Notes: generated by a model from the letters alone, not told the origin. A stretch of DNA of 9,187 nt from Pseudomonadota bacterium (GCA_009843005.1 VYEH01000043.1:1-9187); one strand, 5' to 3'; shown: positions 1 to 6,536, counted from the first letter of the stretch. Translations and numbers: made by a program.

Positions 1-8
1 CCAGCAAC

Positions 9-13
9 GAGGA
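9..13 (+). promoter_or_regulatory. Ribosome binding site of xynB
   Basis: GAGGA lies five bases before the GTG at 19. This supports GTG as the start in the absence of a nearby ATG. Confidence 0.7.
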
Positions 14-18
14 AATTC

Positions 19-1623
19 GTGCCCGCCACCGCAATCCGAAACCCCATTCTGCCGGGCTTCAACCCCGACCCGTCGATCTGCCGGGTGGGCGATGACTATT
101 ACATCGCGACCTCGACGTTCGAGTGGTATCCGGGCGTGCGAATCCATCAATCGCGCGATCTGCGCAACTGGCGGTTGGCGAGTTGTCCGCTGGATCGGCC
201 GGAGCTGCTGAACATGCTGGGTAATCCCGATTCGTGCGGTGTGTGGGCGCCTTGCCTGAGTTTCTGCGACGGGCTTTTCTACCTCGCGTACACCGATGTC
301 AAGCGCTACGACGGCAATTTCAAGGATACGCACAACTACCTGACCACATGCGAATCCATCGATGGCGAGTGGTCGGATCCCGTCCACCTGAATTCGAGCG
401 GTTTCGATCCGTCGCTCTTTCACGACGACGACGGCCGCAAGTGGTGCCTCAACATGGTCTGGGATCATCGCCCCGGCCACAACCGATTCGCAGGGATCGC
501 CCTGCAGCAATACTCGCCGGAAGCGCAACGTCTTGTCGGCGAGCGCAAGACTATCTTCTCCGGCACCGAACTCGGTTGCACCGAGGGGCCGCATCTCTAC
601 AAGCGAGGCGGCTACTACTACCTGATCACGGCCGAGGGCGGTACGGGCTACGACCACGCGGTGACGATGGCGCGTTCCAGGTTGATCGACGGGCCGTATG
701 AGCTCGATCCGGCAGGCCCGGTGATCACCAGTCGCCACGACTCTGCCTGGCCGCTGCAGCGGGCCGGTCACGCGGACCTGGTGGAGACGCGCGAAGGCGA
801 TTTGTTCATGGTCCACCTGGCCAGTCGGGCGCTGCCGGACACGCGCCTGAGCCCGCTGGGCCGCGAAACGGCCATCCAGAACCTGGAATACACCGCTGAC
901 GGCTGGTTTCGCCTGGCGAACGGTCATGTGCTACCGCAGCTTGAAATCCGGCCGCCCGCGCTGCCGCGCGCAAAACCGGCGGCCTTGTTCGAGCATGACG
1001 ATTTCGACGGGAAGCGACTCGATCCGGATTACCAGTGGTTGCGCACACCGTGGCCCGAGGAGTTCATGAGCCTGAGCGAGCGTCCCGGATGGTTGCGGCT
1101 CCATGGCATGGAATCGCCCGGCAGCCTGTATCGTCAGGCGCTGATCGCGAGGCGGCTGACCTCGCTTCGATGCCGCGCGACTACTTGTGTGGAGTTTCAA
1201 CCCGACAACTTTCAGCAACTGGCCGGGCTGATCGTCTACTACAACTCGAGCAAGTTTCACTACCTGTACCTGTCCACGCAGGACGGTATCGGACGGCATC
1301 TCGGCATCATGAGCTGCGAAGCCGAGCAGAGCCTCGATGTCGTCCATCCGATCGGGGACCGGCCGGTGGCGCTGCCGGAAACCGGCCGTATCTACCTTCG
1401 CGCCAATATCGACGGGCCGAACCTCGTGTTCTCCTGGTCCATGGATGGGGAAGGCTGGACCGCGCTGGGCTGCACGCTGGACATGCGATTTCTCTCGGAC
1501 GAATACGGAGGCGACAGCCGGATCCAATTTACGGGTACTTTCGTCGGACTGTGTTGCAACGACCTCTCGGGGGCGCGCCGGCATGCCGATTTCGACTATT
1601 TCGAGCTCAAGAGCGAGCCGTGA
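19..1623 (+). CDS. xynB: GH43 beta-xylosidase (XynB type)
   Basis: Cytoplasmic exo-glycosidase that removes xylose from the non-reducing end of xylobiose and short xylo-oligosaccharides by inversion. Some family members also act on alpha-arabinofuranosides. The 534-aa protein has the XynB layout: a five-bladed beta-propeller GH43 catalytic domain (about residues 5-310) and a C-terminal concanavalin-like beta-sandwich (about 325-530) that shapes the active site. The catalytic triad is visible: base D17 in NPDPS, pKa-modulating D130 in GFDPSLF, and acid E189 in CTEGPHLY. The spacing is the same as in characterised XynB enzymes. No signal peptide is seen, so it should act on imported oligosaccharides. 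The start is GTG with GAGGA at 9-13, five bases upstream, and the protein begins just before the first propeller motif as in homologs. The stop overlaps the first possible ATG of the GH16 frame (TGATG). The family call is very secure; xylosidase versus arabinosidase activity is less so. Confidence 0.96.
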   Translation: MPATAIRNPILPGFNPDPSICRVGDDYYIATSTFEWYPGVRIHQSRDLRNWRLASCPLDRPELLNMLGNPDSCGVWAPCLSFCDGLFYLAYTDVKRYDGNFKDTHNYLTTCESIDGEWSDPVHLNSSGFDPSLFHDDDGRKWCLNMVWDHRPGHNRFAGIALQQYSPEAQRLVGERKTIFSGTELGCTEGPHLYKRGGYYYLITAEGGTGYDHAVTMARSRLIDGPYELDPAGPVITSRHDSAWPLQRAGHADLVETREGDLFMVHLASRALPDTRLSPLGRETAIQNLEYTADGWFRLANGHVLPQLEIRPPALPRAKPAALFEHDDFDGKRLDPDYQWLRTPWPEEFMSLSERPGWLRLHGMESPGSLYRQALIARRLTSLRCRATTCVEFQPDNFQQLAGLIVYYNSSKFHYLYLSTQDGIGRHLGIMSCEAEQSLDVVHPIGDRPVALPETGRIYLRANIDGPNLVFSWSMDGEGWTALGCTLDMRFLSDEYGGDSRIQFTGTFVGLCCNDLSGARRHADFDYFELKSEP

Positions 1624-1685
1624 TGCGGGGCGCAGTAAACGGGGGCACGCTGATCCGTACCGCCGTGAGCCGGTACGGCAGCGCT

Positions 1686-2657
1686 ATGTCCAGGCCGTCC
1701 CCGTCCGTGTCGAATTTCGCCGTCTGGCTGCTGCTTGGGGCCCTCCTCTCCGGTTGCGGCGGTTCCGGCTCTTCCGGTGACACCGATAGCCCGGCGCCGC
1801 CGCCCATCTCGGTGACACCCCCGCCGCCTACGCCTCCACCCGAGCCGATCAACGTAAACATTGACGATCCGGTCTTGACCGTTGAGTTCAATGAACCGAT
1901 CACGCCCGGGGGAACCTCGACGCTGGTCTGGAGCGACGAATTCGACGATGAGCGGCTGGACCCACGGCGGTGGTTCTTTGAAACCGGCGACGGCGGCCAG
2001 TACTCGCTGGCCGGGTGGGGCAACGACGAACTGCAGTGGTACCTGACGGACAGTGCGCTCCTCGAGAACGGACGGCTGGTCATTACTGCGCGGCGGGAGT
2101 CGCAAAACGGCTACGATTACACGTCCGCGCGGCTGCACACTCGCAGCCGCTTTGCGTTTCGCTACGGCCGCATCGAGGCGCGACTCCGGCTCCCGGGCGG
2201 GCAGGGCCTGTGGCCTGCGTTCTGGCTGTTGCCCCAGGAGGATACGTACGGTACCTGGGCCGCGTCAGGGGAAATCGACATCATGGAGGCGATCAACCTC
2301 GGCGGAACGGGCGGCAACACCGTATTCGGCACGCTCCATTACGGTGGCGAGTCGCCGGACAACGTGTTTAGCGGCAACGAATATGTCGTGCCGGGCAGTG
2401 CCACCGATGAGTTCCACCTGTACGCTCTGGAGTGGGACCCGACCGAGATCCGCTGGTACGTGGACGACGTCTTGTATGCCATGCAGAACTTCTGGCATAC
2501 CGCGTCGGCAGACTATCCGGCGCCGTTCGATCAGCCTTTCTACATACTCCTGAACGTTGCCGTCGGTGGCCGCTTTCCGGGCGCACCGAGCCCGGGGACG
2601 GTGTTTCCCGTCACGATGGAAGTCGATTACGTCAGGGTTTATTCGGGCGCGAACTGA
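1686..2657 (+). CDS. GH16 endo-beta-glucanase (laminarinase-like) lipoprotein
   Basis: Predicted surface or periplasmic lipoprotein that cleaves internal bonds of beta-1,3- or mixed-linkage beta-1,3/1,4-glucan by retention. From the ATG at 1686 the protein has 323 aa. It has a lipoprotein signal peptide ending in the lipobox LLSGC (C24 lipidated, Gly at +2, so probably outer membrane), a Ser/Gly and Pro-rich linker (about 25-57), then one GH16 jelly-roll domain (about 80-322). The catalytic motif is EIDIME with nucleophile E196, D198 and acid/base E201. The extra Met between D and E is the beta-bulge form typical of laminarinases rather than lichenases. The substrate-cleft motif LWPAFWLLP lies at 175-183. 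An in-frame ATG at 1623, overlapping the xynB stop, would add 21 residues before a normal lipoprotein signal. It could be used by translational coupling, but 1686 gives the standard signal length; neither start has a strong ribosome site. It follows xynB closely and is probably co-transcribed. Confidence 0.92.
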   Translation: MSRPSPSVSNFAVWLLLGALLSGCGGSGSSGDTDSPAPPPISVTPPPPTPPPEPINVNIDDPVLTVEFNEPITPGGTSTLVWSDEFDDERLDPRRWFFETGDGGQYSLAGWGNDELQWYLTDSALLENGRLVITARRESQNGYDYTSARLHTRSRFAFRYGRIEARLRLPGGQGLWPAFWLLPQEDTYGTWAASGEIDIMEAINLGGTGGNTVFGTLHYGGESPDNVFSGNEYVVPGSATDEFHLYALEWDPTEIRWYVDDVLYAMQNFWHTASADYPAPFDQPFYILLNVAVGGRFPGAPSPGTVFPVTMEVDYVRVYSGAN

Positions 2658-2702
2658 GGTCCGGACCGGCGCGAACCGAGCCTGGACGCAAGTGGCGGGA
2701 AA

Positions 2703-2723
2703 CTGGCTTCGCTCCGAAGCCGG
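2703..2723. terminator. Hairpin between convergent GH16 and cupin genes
   Basis: A perfect 7-bp inverted repeat, GGCTTCG-CTC-CGAAGCC (2705-2721), extends by a G-U and a C-G pair to 2703-2723. It sits in the 87-bp gap between the GH16 stop and the cupin stop. It could end transcription from both sides. No real U-tract follows on the plus strand and only TTT follows on the minus strand, so intrinsic termination is not certain. Confidence 0.4.
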
Positions 2724-2744
2724 CGAGGCGCCTGGCTGCCGGGA

Positions 2745-3179
2745 TTACTCTTCCCGGAATATCGTCTGCACCGGGCCCATGCCCCGAATTTCGACGATCA
2801 CTTCTTCCTCTATTGCGCCGTCATAGTGAACTGCACCGGCCGGGTGCATCATGTAGCTGCCGGGACCCAGCGGAACGGTGTCTTCACGATCGCCGCTGGC
2901 GTCGGTGCCGGTATACCACACGCCGGAAATGACCGTGATGAAGCGGTCCTGATCATGGTAGTGGGGCGCGGAAAAGGCCCCCGGCGGGAACTTGTTGCGC
3001 ATGACGTAGAGTCCCTCGGACTGCGAGTCGCCGTGCAAATACACAAACTCGGAGCCACCGGGCCGTACGGTCCACTCCAGCTCCTCCGGCGTGATGCGAA
3101 TAAACTCGTCGCTGGAATCCTGCGCAACCATCAGCGGTGTCAGCGCCAGGGCTGCGAGGGCAGTCCACATTCTCGTCAT
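2745..3179 (-). CDS. Exported single-domain cupin protein
   Basis: A small (144 aa) protein with a short Sec signal peptide (about residues 1-19, ending LMVAQ) and one cupin beta-barrel (about 35-140). Cupin motif 1 is visible as G67-x5-H73-Y-H75-x3-R79-x6-G86 and motif 2 as G107-x5-P-A-G-x2-H118. Three metal-binding histidines (H73, H75, H118) are kept, but the usual motif-1 glutamate is Arg (R79) and the motif-2 Asn is Ala. The protein may bind a metal through three histidines or act as a non-catalytic sensor or binding protein; the substrate is unknown. The start ATG at 3179 is preceded by AGGTGA (3191-3186) with six-base spacing. It lies 24 bases after the DUF6152 stop on the same strand, so the two are very probably one operon. 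The fold is well supported; no activity can be assigned. Confidence 0.88.
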   Translation of the reverse strand: MTRMWTALAALALTPLMVAQDSSDEFIRITPEELEWTVRPGGSEFVYLHGDSQSEGLYVMRNKFPPGAFSAPHYHDQDRFITVISGVWYTGTDASGDREDTVPLGPGSYMMHPAGAVHYDGAIEEEVIVEIRGMGPVQTIFREE

Positions 3180-3203
3180 CGGGGTTCACCTGCATTCAGT
3201 TGA

Positions 3204-4310
3204 TTATTCGACATCCAGATGCCGGCTGCTGGCATGGGGATCGCAGCCGTATTCCTGCCACGGATATCCAGTGTCGACGAATAACGTGGTTGACATGTTC
3301 ACCGGTTCGGTCAGGTAAACCGGGTCCTCGAAGGTGTAGTCGACCTGCATGCGCCTGCCGCCGTCGAGCAGCGTATAGCGCTCGACTACGTGCTTGAGGT
3401 CGCTGGAAGGCACGCCGGCGCCGATGCCCCAGTCCGCGGGCGTGAACAACGCCGTATCCACCACCAGGCTCTCATCCTCGAACCAGCCGATGGAATGTCC
3501 CAGGTGGGAAGGCTCGATAGCCGAAGGATGGCCGGTCAGGCCCAGATGGACGGTACGCTCCACATCGAGGATTTCGTAACGAAAAGTGATTCGGTCTTCG
3601 GTCGGCCGTAGAATTTCCTGCGTGCCGGTGATGACGCCGGGAAGCGTTCTTGATTCGCAGCGGAACCAGGGATTGTCGCGCACGTTCCAGTTATCCAGCT
3701 CTGCCTGGCCTCTCGCCGTGACCGGCAGTCCCATGGCAGGCGTCTGGTTGCCGAGTGAGATGTTGGCGCCCGCCTGTAAAGGGCCAGCCCCCGGTGCGGC
3801 TCCTCCGCCCATCCCCATGCCACCGCCCATTCCGCCTTCCCGCCGCCAGATGCCGGCGAAGTCGGCGGAGCTCGCGGTGGTGTCCAGTTCCCGCTCCGGC
3901 GGCCGCTGGATGGGCACGCCGCGCGCGTAGTTCGGGGCCGACACCATGCGGCTGCCGTCGGGCAACACGAAATAGTTGGAGAAGAAGAACTTCTTGCTGC
4001 GATCGTTATCCGGATTGCCGAACACGGTCACCCGGTCGCCCACCTGGATGGTGTCGCGGGTCCAGCCGGTACCGGTGAGCACGGAGATAGAGTTGAGTTC
4101 CAGCAGCCATTCCTCCACTTCTCCGGCGTCGTTCTCGACTTCCAGAGTCACGAATGTATGCGGGTTTCGCCAGGTATATTCGGTAACGGTCCCGTGCAAT
4201 TCGACCACGTCGTCCAGGTCGAAATTGCCGCGGGAGTGGTGGGCGTGCGCAAGGGCCGCAAGGCATGTGGCGCCCGCGAGTGTGCAAAGGATGGTGGTTC
4301 CGGTTTTCAT
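3204..4310 (-). CDS. Exported DUF6152-family protein (paralog 1)
   Basis: A 368-aa protein of unknown function. A signal peptide (residues 1-23, ending LAHA) is followed by a predicted mature N-terminus His-His-Ser, then a small beta-rich DUF6152 domain (about 24-125) with the hallmarks NPH (49-51), GWTRD (82-86) and VGDRVTV. A Gly/Met-rich stretch (159-171) leads into a C-terminal region (about 195-357) containing GHSIGW (271-276) and LVVDT (282-286). Cysteines C218 and C356 are spaced exactly like those of the paralog at 5387-6412, suggesting a disulfide. An in-frame ATG at 4397 would add 29 residues that spoil the signal peptide. The ATG at 4310 has GGGAGA upstream at good spacing and is preferred. 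It follows the VOC gene by 120 bases and precedes the cupin by 24 on the same strand. DUF6152 membership is recalled family knowledge and fits both halves; no reaction is known. Confidence 0.88.
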   Translation of the reverse strand: MKTGTTILCTLAGATCLAALAHAHHSRGNFDLDDVVELHGTVTEYTWRNPHTFVTLEVENDAGEVEEWLLELNSISVLTGTGWTRDTIQVGDRVTVFGNPDNDRSKKFFFSNYFVLPDGSRMVSAPNYARGVPIQRPPERELDTTASSADFAGIWRREGGMGGGMGMGGGAAPGAGPLQAGANISLGNQTPAMGLPVTARGQAELDNWNVRDNPWFRCESRTLPGVITGTQEILRPTEDRITFRYEILDVERTVHLGLTGHPSAIEPSHLGHSIGWFEDESLVVDTALFTPADWGIGAGVPSSDLKHVVERYTLLDGGRRMQVDYTFEDPVYLTEPVNMSTTLFVDTGYPWQEYGCDPHASSRHLDVE

Positions 4311-4406
4311 CGATCTTCTCCCATCGTCGTTCTTCTGCCCCAACAGGGTGCCTTGCCTGTACCGATTCGACGCCGCCTCCTGGCCGCAGACATCCATGCC
4401 CTCCCC

Positions 4407-4418
4407 ACGGACATCCGT
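4407..4418. repeat. Short inverted repeat downstream of the VOC gene
   Basis: ACGGA-CA-TCCGT lies just past the VOC stop, in the 120-bp gap before the DUF6152 gene. The two-base loop is too tight for a full hairpin and there is no U-tract, so it probably does not separate the two genes. The rest of the gap (4311-4430) shows no clear promoter on the minus strand. Confidence 0.2.
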
Positions 4419-4430
4419 ACGTAACGCAGA

Positions 4431-5207
4431 CTACGGCGCCAGCGGCTCCGTCATTTCAACGTGCAGTCCATCCGGTCCCTCGAAGAACAACAGGTCCGCG
4501 CCCGGCGGGTTCGGGCGCTCCAGGTACGGTTCGTAGCCCGACGCCACCAGGGTGTCGCGAAACGCCTCCAGCGACGGCACCCTGAAGCCGATGTGATCGG
4601 CGGTCCGCCAGCGGCTGGACATTCTCGGCTCGTCCGCCTGGCTGATGTGTATCCACACGTTGTCAGGGTACAGAATGGTGTGAAATCTGTCGCCGCCCCG
4701 CTCCTGCACGAATTCCCCGCCGAATACCGCAAGGAACCAGTCGCGGGTGGCGTCGGCGTCGGAGACAAAGATGTGGGCGTGGTTGACGCCCGTGTACTCG
4801 GTGTCTTCCAGCAACTCGAAGCGGCCGCCCCAGGGGTCGGTGACGTGGGCGATGAGCGGCGCGGTGACGCCTTGCTGCGGCTCGGTGCGAATCTCGCCGC
4901 CGATCTCCCGGATCAGTTCCACGGCGGCGCGGACATCGGGGACGGAGATGCCCACGTGGTCGAGGACGTTGACCGCACCGTCGCCCGCCATGCCTTCGTT
5001 GGGCATGGTGCCCACGAAACCGTTGTGATGGCGGATGCCGGGCCCGGGTCCGATCTCGCCCGGTTCGCCGCCCAGCACCCGGTTGTACCACTCGGCGGCC
5101 GCTTCCTGCTGCCCTTCGGGGACCCGGTAATGGGCGTGGGTAAAGACGCTCTGCGCCAGGACGGTTCCCGTCTGCAGGAGCGAAATTACGTTCAGGGATG
5201 CGAGAAT
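4431..5207 (-). CDS. Secreted two-domain VOC (glyoxalase-fold) protein, start unresolved
   Basis: A vicinal-oxygen-chelate protein with two tandem betaalphabetabetabeta modules, of the type in glyoxalases, extradiol dioxygenases and resistance proteins. The substrate is unknown. The first canonical start is GTG at 5078 (215 aa), but it cuts off the start of domain 1. Upstream in the same frame lie AEWYNR, THAHYRV (a domain-1 beta strand with its metal-type His, 5141-5121) and a hydrophobic signal segment ending VLA|QS near 5154. The frame stays open to a TAG at 5255-5253 with no ATG, GTG or TTG. The end given here is an in-frame ATT (5207-5205) just before the hydrophobic core and is only a working choice. 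Numbered from the GTG, candidate metal ligands are H41 and E88 in domain 1 and H102, H162 and E208 in domain 2. It is probably the first gene of a VOC-DUF6152-cupin operon. A rare start, frameshift or sequencing error are all possible. Confidence 0.8.
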   Translation of the reverse strand: MLASLNVISLLQTGTVLAQSVFTHAHYRVPEGQQEAAAEWYNRVLGGEPGEIGPGPGIRHHNGFVGTMPNEGMAGDGAVNVLDHVGISVPDVRAAVELIREIGGEIRTEPQQGVTAPLIAHVTDPWGGRFELLEDTEYTGVNHAHIFVSDADATRDWFLAVFGGEFVQERGGDRFHTILYPDNVWIHISQADEPRMSSRWRTADHIGFRVPSLEAFRDTLVASGYEPYLERPNPPGADLLFFEGPDGLHVEMTEPLAP

Positions 5208-5386
5208 TCGAGTCGGGCCAGACCATTTCTTATCGTGTATCTCACCATGGTACTAGCTTGTTTGTCAAGAGAATCAACATATCATTGGCGCTGCAAACGC
5301 GCCAGCGGCGGAAATTCGAGTTGGAGTAGAATCGTTCTGCGGCACTTGATTCTGAATCGGTGCGAAAAAACGGCGAGGGGAGAATC
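5208..5386. other. Divergent intergenic region (VOC / DUF6152 paralog 2)
   Basis: This spacer should hold promoters for both directions. On the plus strand a TAGAAT (5327-5332) is a fair -10 box, but no good -35 is seen 16-18 bases upstream. On the minus strand an exact TTGACA (5268-5263) has no good -10 at normal spacing. An inverted repeat at 5286-5304 may be an operator. The part from 5208 to 5252 also continues the open VOC reading frame. Confidence 0.45.
5286..5304. promoter_or_regulatory. Candidate operator, inverted repeat in the divergent region
   Basis: TGGCGC-N7-GCGCCA is a perfect 6-bp inverted repeat with a seven-base spacer (TGCAAAC). It lies between the divergent VOC and DUF6152 genes and upstream of the plus-strand TAGAAT. 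It embeds CTGCAAACG (5291-5299), identical to one half of the palindrome at 6480-6491. The position suits a site controlling both directions; binding is inferred only. Confidence 0.35.
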
Positions 5387-6412
5387 ATGAACCGGATCAC
5401 CGCAGCTTTCATGGCAGGTATGGTCGCGGGGAGCGCGCATGCCCACCACTCCAACGACTACCACTTCGACCGCAACGTCGGCGTCACCGTCAGCGGGACG
5501 GTCAAGCTGTTCCGCTTCATCAATCCCCATGCCCGACTGCTGATCGATGTCGCCGGGGAGGACGGGGCGGTGGTCACCTGGGATTGCGAGATGGCGGGGT
5601 CCAACGGCCTGATGAGGCGCGGCTGGACCCGGGACGTGTTTCAGCCGGGTGACGAGATCGTCGTGCAGGGGTTTGCGGCCAGGCGGCACGAGACCGAGTG
5701 CTACTTCGACACCGCGGAGTTCGCCGACGGACGCGTTGTCACCCTTGACGATTCATTCGGTTCCGGCGCCGCCGCGCCGGCGCCAAGAGTTGCCCGCACG
5801 GCCATACCCGAGGGCGTGCCCGACTTCAGCCGGGTCTGGCAGCGGTCAGGCGGCGGTGGCGGCGGCGGGCCCCAACTCGGCGGTCCCAATCGCTTCGCCG
5901 GCGTGCTCAATGACGCCGGCCGCGAGGCCCTTGAACGGTACGATCCGGTCCTGGACGATCCCGCTCTGACCTGCAGTCCGGTGAGCGTCCGGCGGCTGTG
6001 GGGCAACAACGACCTTACGGAGATCGTGCAGACCGAGGACCGCGTCGTCATTCGCCATGAATGGATGGACGCTGTGCGGGAGGTTCGCCTGGACATGGAC
6101 GAACATCCCGCGGATCTCGAGGATCGCGTCCTGGGTCACTCCATCGGCTGGTACGAAGGCTCAACGCTGGTGATCGACACTGTCGGGTACCAGGCGGGAA
6201 TGCTGGCGCAGCATCCCGGAATGCCCCACAGCAACCGGCTCCACACCGTGGAGCGGCTGACCCTGGGGCCGGCGGGCGACTCCTTCGAACTGACCATTGT
6301 CAGCGAGGACGCGCTCTACTACACGGCGCCCGTCACCGATACTCGCACATTCCGGGCCACAGACCAGGTTCCACGCGAATACAACTGCACGCACCCCGAA
6401 TTGGGTCGCTGA
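5387..6412 (+). CDS. Exported DUF6152-family protein (paralog 2)
   Basis: A 341-aa exported protein of unknown function, paralogous to the product of 3204-4310. The signal peptide (1-19, ending GSAHA) leaves a predicted mature N-terminus His-His-Ser. The DUF6152 domain (about 20-122) shows INPH (45-48), RRGWTRD (77-83) and PGDEIVV. A poly-Gly linker (154-161) precedes a C-terminal region with GHSIGW (250-255), LVIDT (261-265) and the VER-LTL strand, in the same order as paralog 1. C196 and C334 are 138 residues apart, the same as in paralog 1. The ATG at 5387 is chosen because GAGGGGAG (5375-5382) sits directly upstream and it gives a clean signal peptide. A GTG at 5360 would add nine polar residues. 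It is transcribed away from the VOC gene. No cofactor or reaction can be assigned from sequence; a structural or metal-binding role is possible. Confidence 0.88.
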   Translation: MNRITAAFMAGMVAGSAHAHHSNDYHFDRNVGVTVSGTVKLFRFINPHARLLIDVAGEDGAVVTWDCEMAGSNGLMRRGWTRDVFQPGDEIVVQGFAARRHETECYFDTAEFADGRVVTLDDSFGSGAAAPAPRVARTAIPEGVPDFSRVWQRSGGGGGGGPQLGGPNRFAGVLNDAGREALERYDPVLDDPALTCSPVSVRRLWGNNDLTEIVQTEDRVVIRHEWMDAVREVRLDMDEHPADLEDRVLGHSIGWYEGSTLVIDTVGYQAGMLAQHPGMPHSNRLHTVERLTLGPAGDSFELTIVSEDALYYTAPVTDTRTFRATDQVPREYNCTHPELGR

Positions 6413-6443
6413 CAGGAACGTTGAGCCTCACGCCGGCGCGAAT

Positions 6444-6463
6444 CGCCCGCGGCGCACCGGGCG
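6444..6463 (+). terminator. Possible terminator after DUF6152 paralog 2
   Basis: CGCCCG and CGGGCG form a perfect 6-bp stem with an eight-base loop, 31 bases past the stop. It is followed by TTGGCATTAATT, which is AT-richer than the surroundings but not a true U-tract. Confidence 0.3.
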
Positions 6464-6479
6464 TTGGCATTAATTAGCT

Positions 6480-6491
6480 GCAAACGTTTGC
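6480..6491. promoter_or_regulatory. LacI/PurR-type operator candidate
   Basis: GCAAACGTTTGC is a perfect 12-bp palindrome with a central CG. It matches the core of operators bound by LacI/GalR-family regulators and is the same as the core of the enterobacterial PurR box. It lies 129 bases before korA and about 30 bases upstream of a TAAAAT box, where a regulator could control korAB. The cognate regulator is not in the window. Confidence 0.5.
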
Positions 6492-6521
6492 TGCGCTGCG
6501 GCAGCGCCCGTGCGGAAAGTG

Positions 6522-6527
6522 TAAAAT
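6522..6527 (+). promoter_or_regulatory. Candidate -10 box of korAB
   Basis: TAAAAT matches five of six positions of the sigma70 -10 consensus in otherwise GC-rich DNA. No good -35 box lies 16-18 bases upstream, so it may need an activator. It would place transcription start near 6534. Confidence 0.35.
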
Positions 6528-6536
6528 AACGCGCTT

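Noticed and set aside
931..1584. A 217-codon minus-strand open frame inside xynB
   Set aside because: It is an antisense shadow of the GH43 C-terminal domain, with no recognisable motif and no ribosome site.
1035..1685. In-frame upstream extension of the GH16 gene, inside xynB
   Set aside because: The added residues are the out-of-frame reading of xynB and come before a normal lipoprotein signal peptide. Only the ATGs at 1623 and 1686 are plausible.
4663..5226. A 187-codon minus-strand frame starting with ATG at 5226
   Set aside because: Its product is Arg/Pro-rich and motif-free; the VOC protein is in the overlapping frame. The ATG is of interest only as a possible origin of a frameshifted start.
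5229..5268. Sigma70 promoter for the VOC gene: TTGACA at 5268-5263
   Set aside because: The -35 is exact, but at 16-18 bases downstream there is nothing like TATAAT. GATACA is 21 bases away and GATAAG 28.
6464..6481. TTGGCATTAATTAGCTGC as a sigma54 or sigma70 promoter
   Set aside because: The GG to GC distance is 14 instead of 12, which rules out sigma54. As a sigma70 -35 (TTGGCA) it has no adequate -10 at 17 bases.
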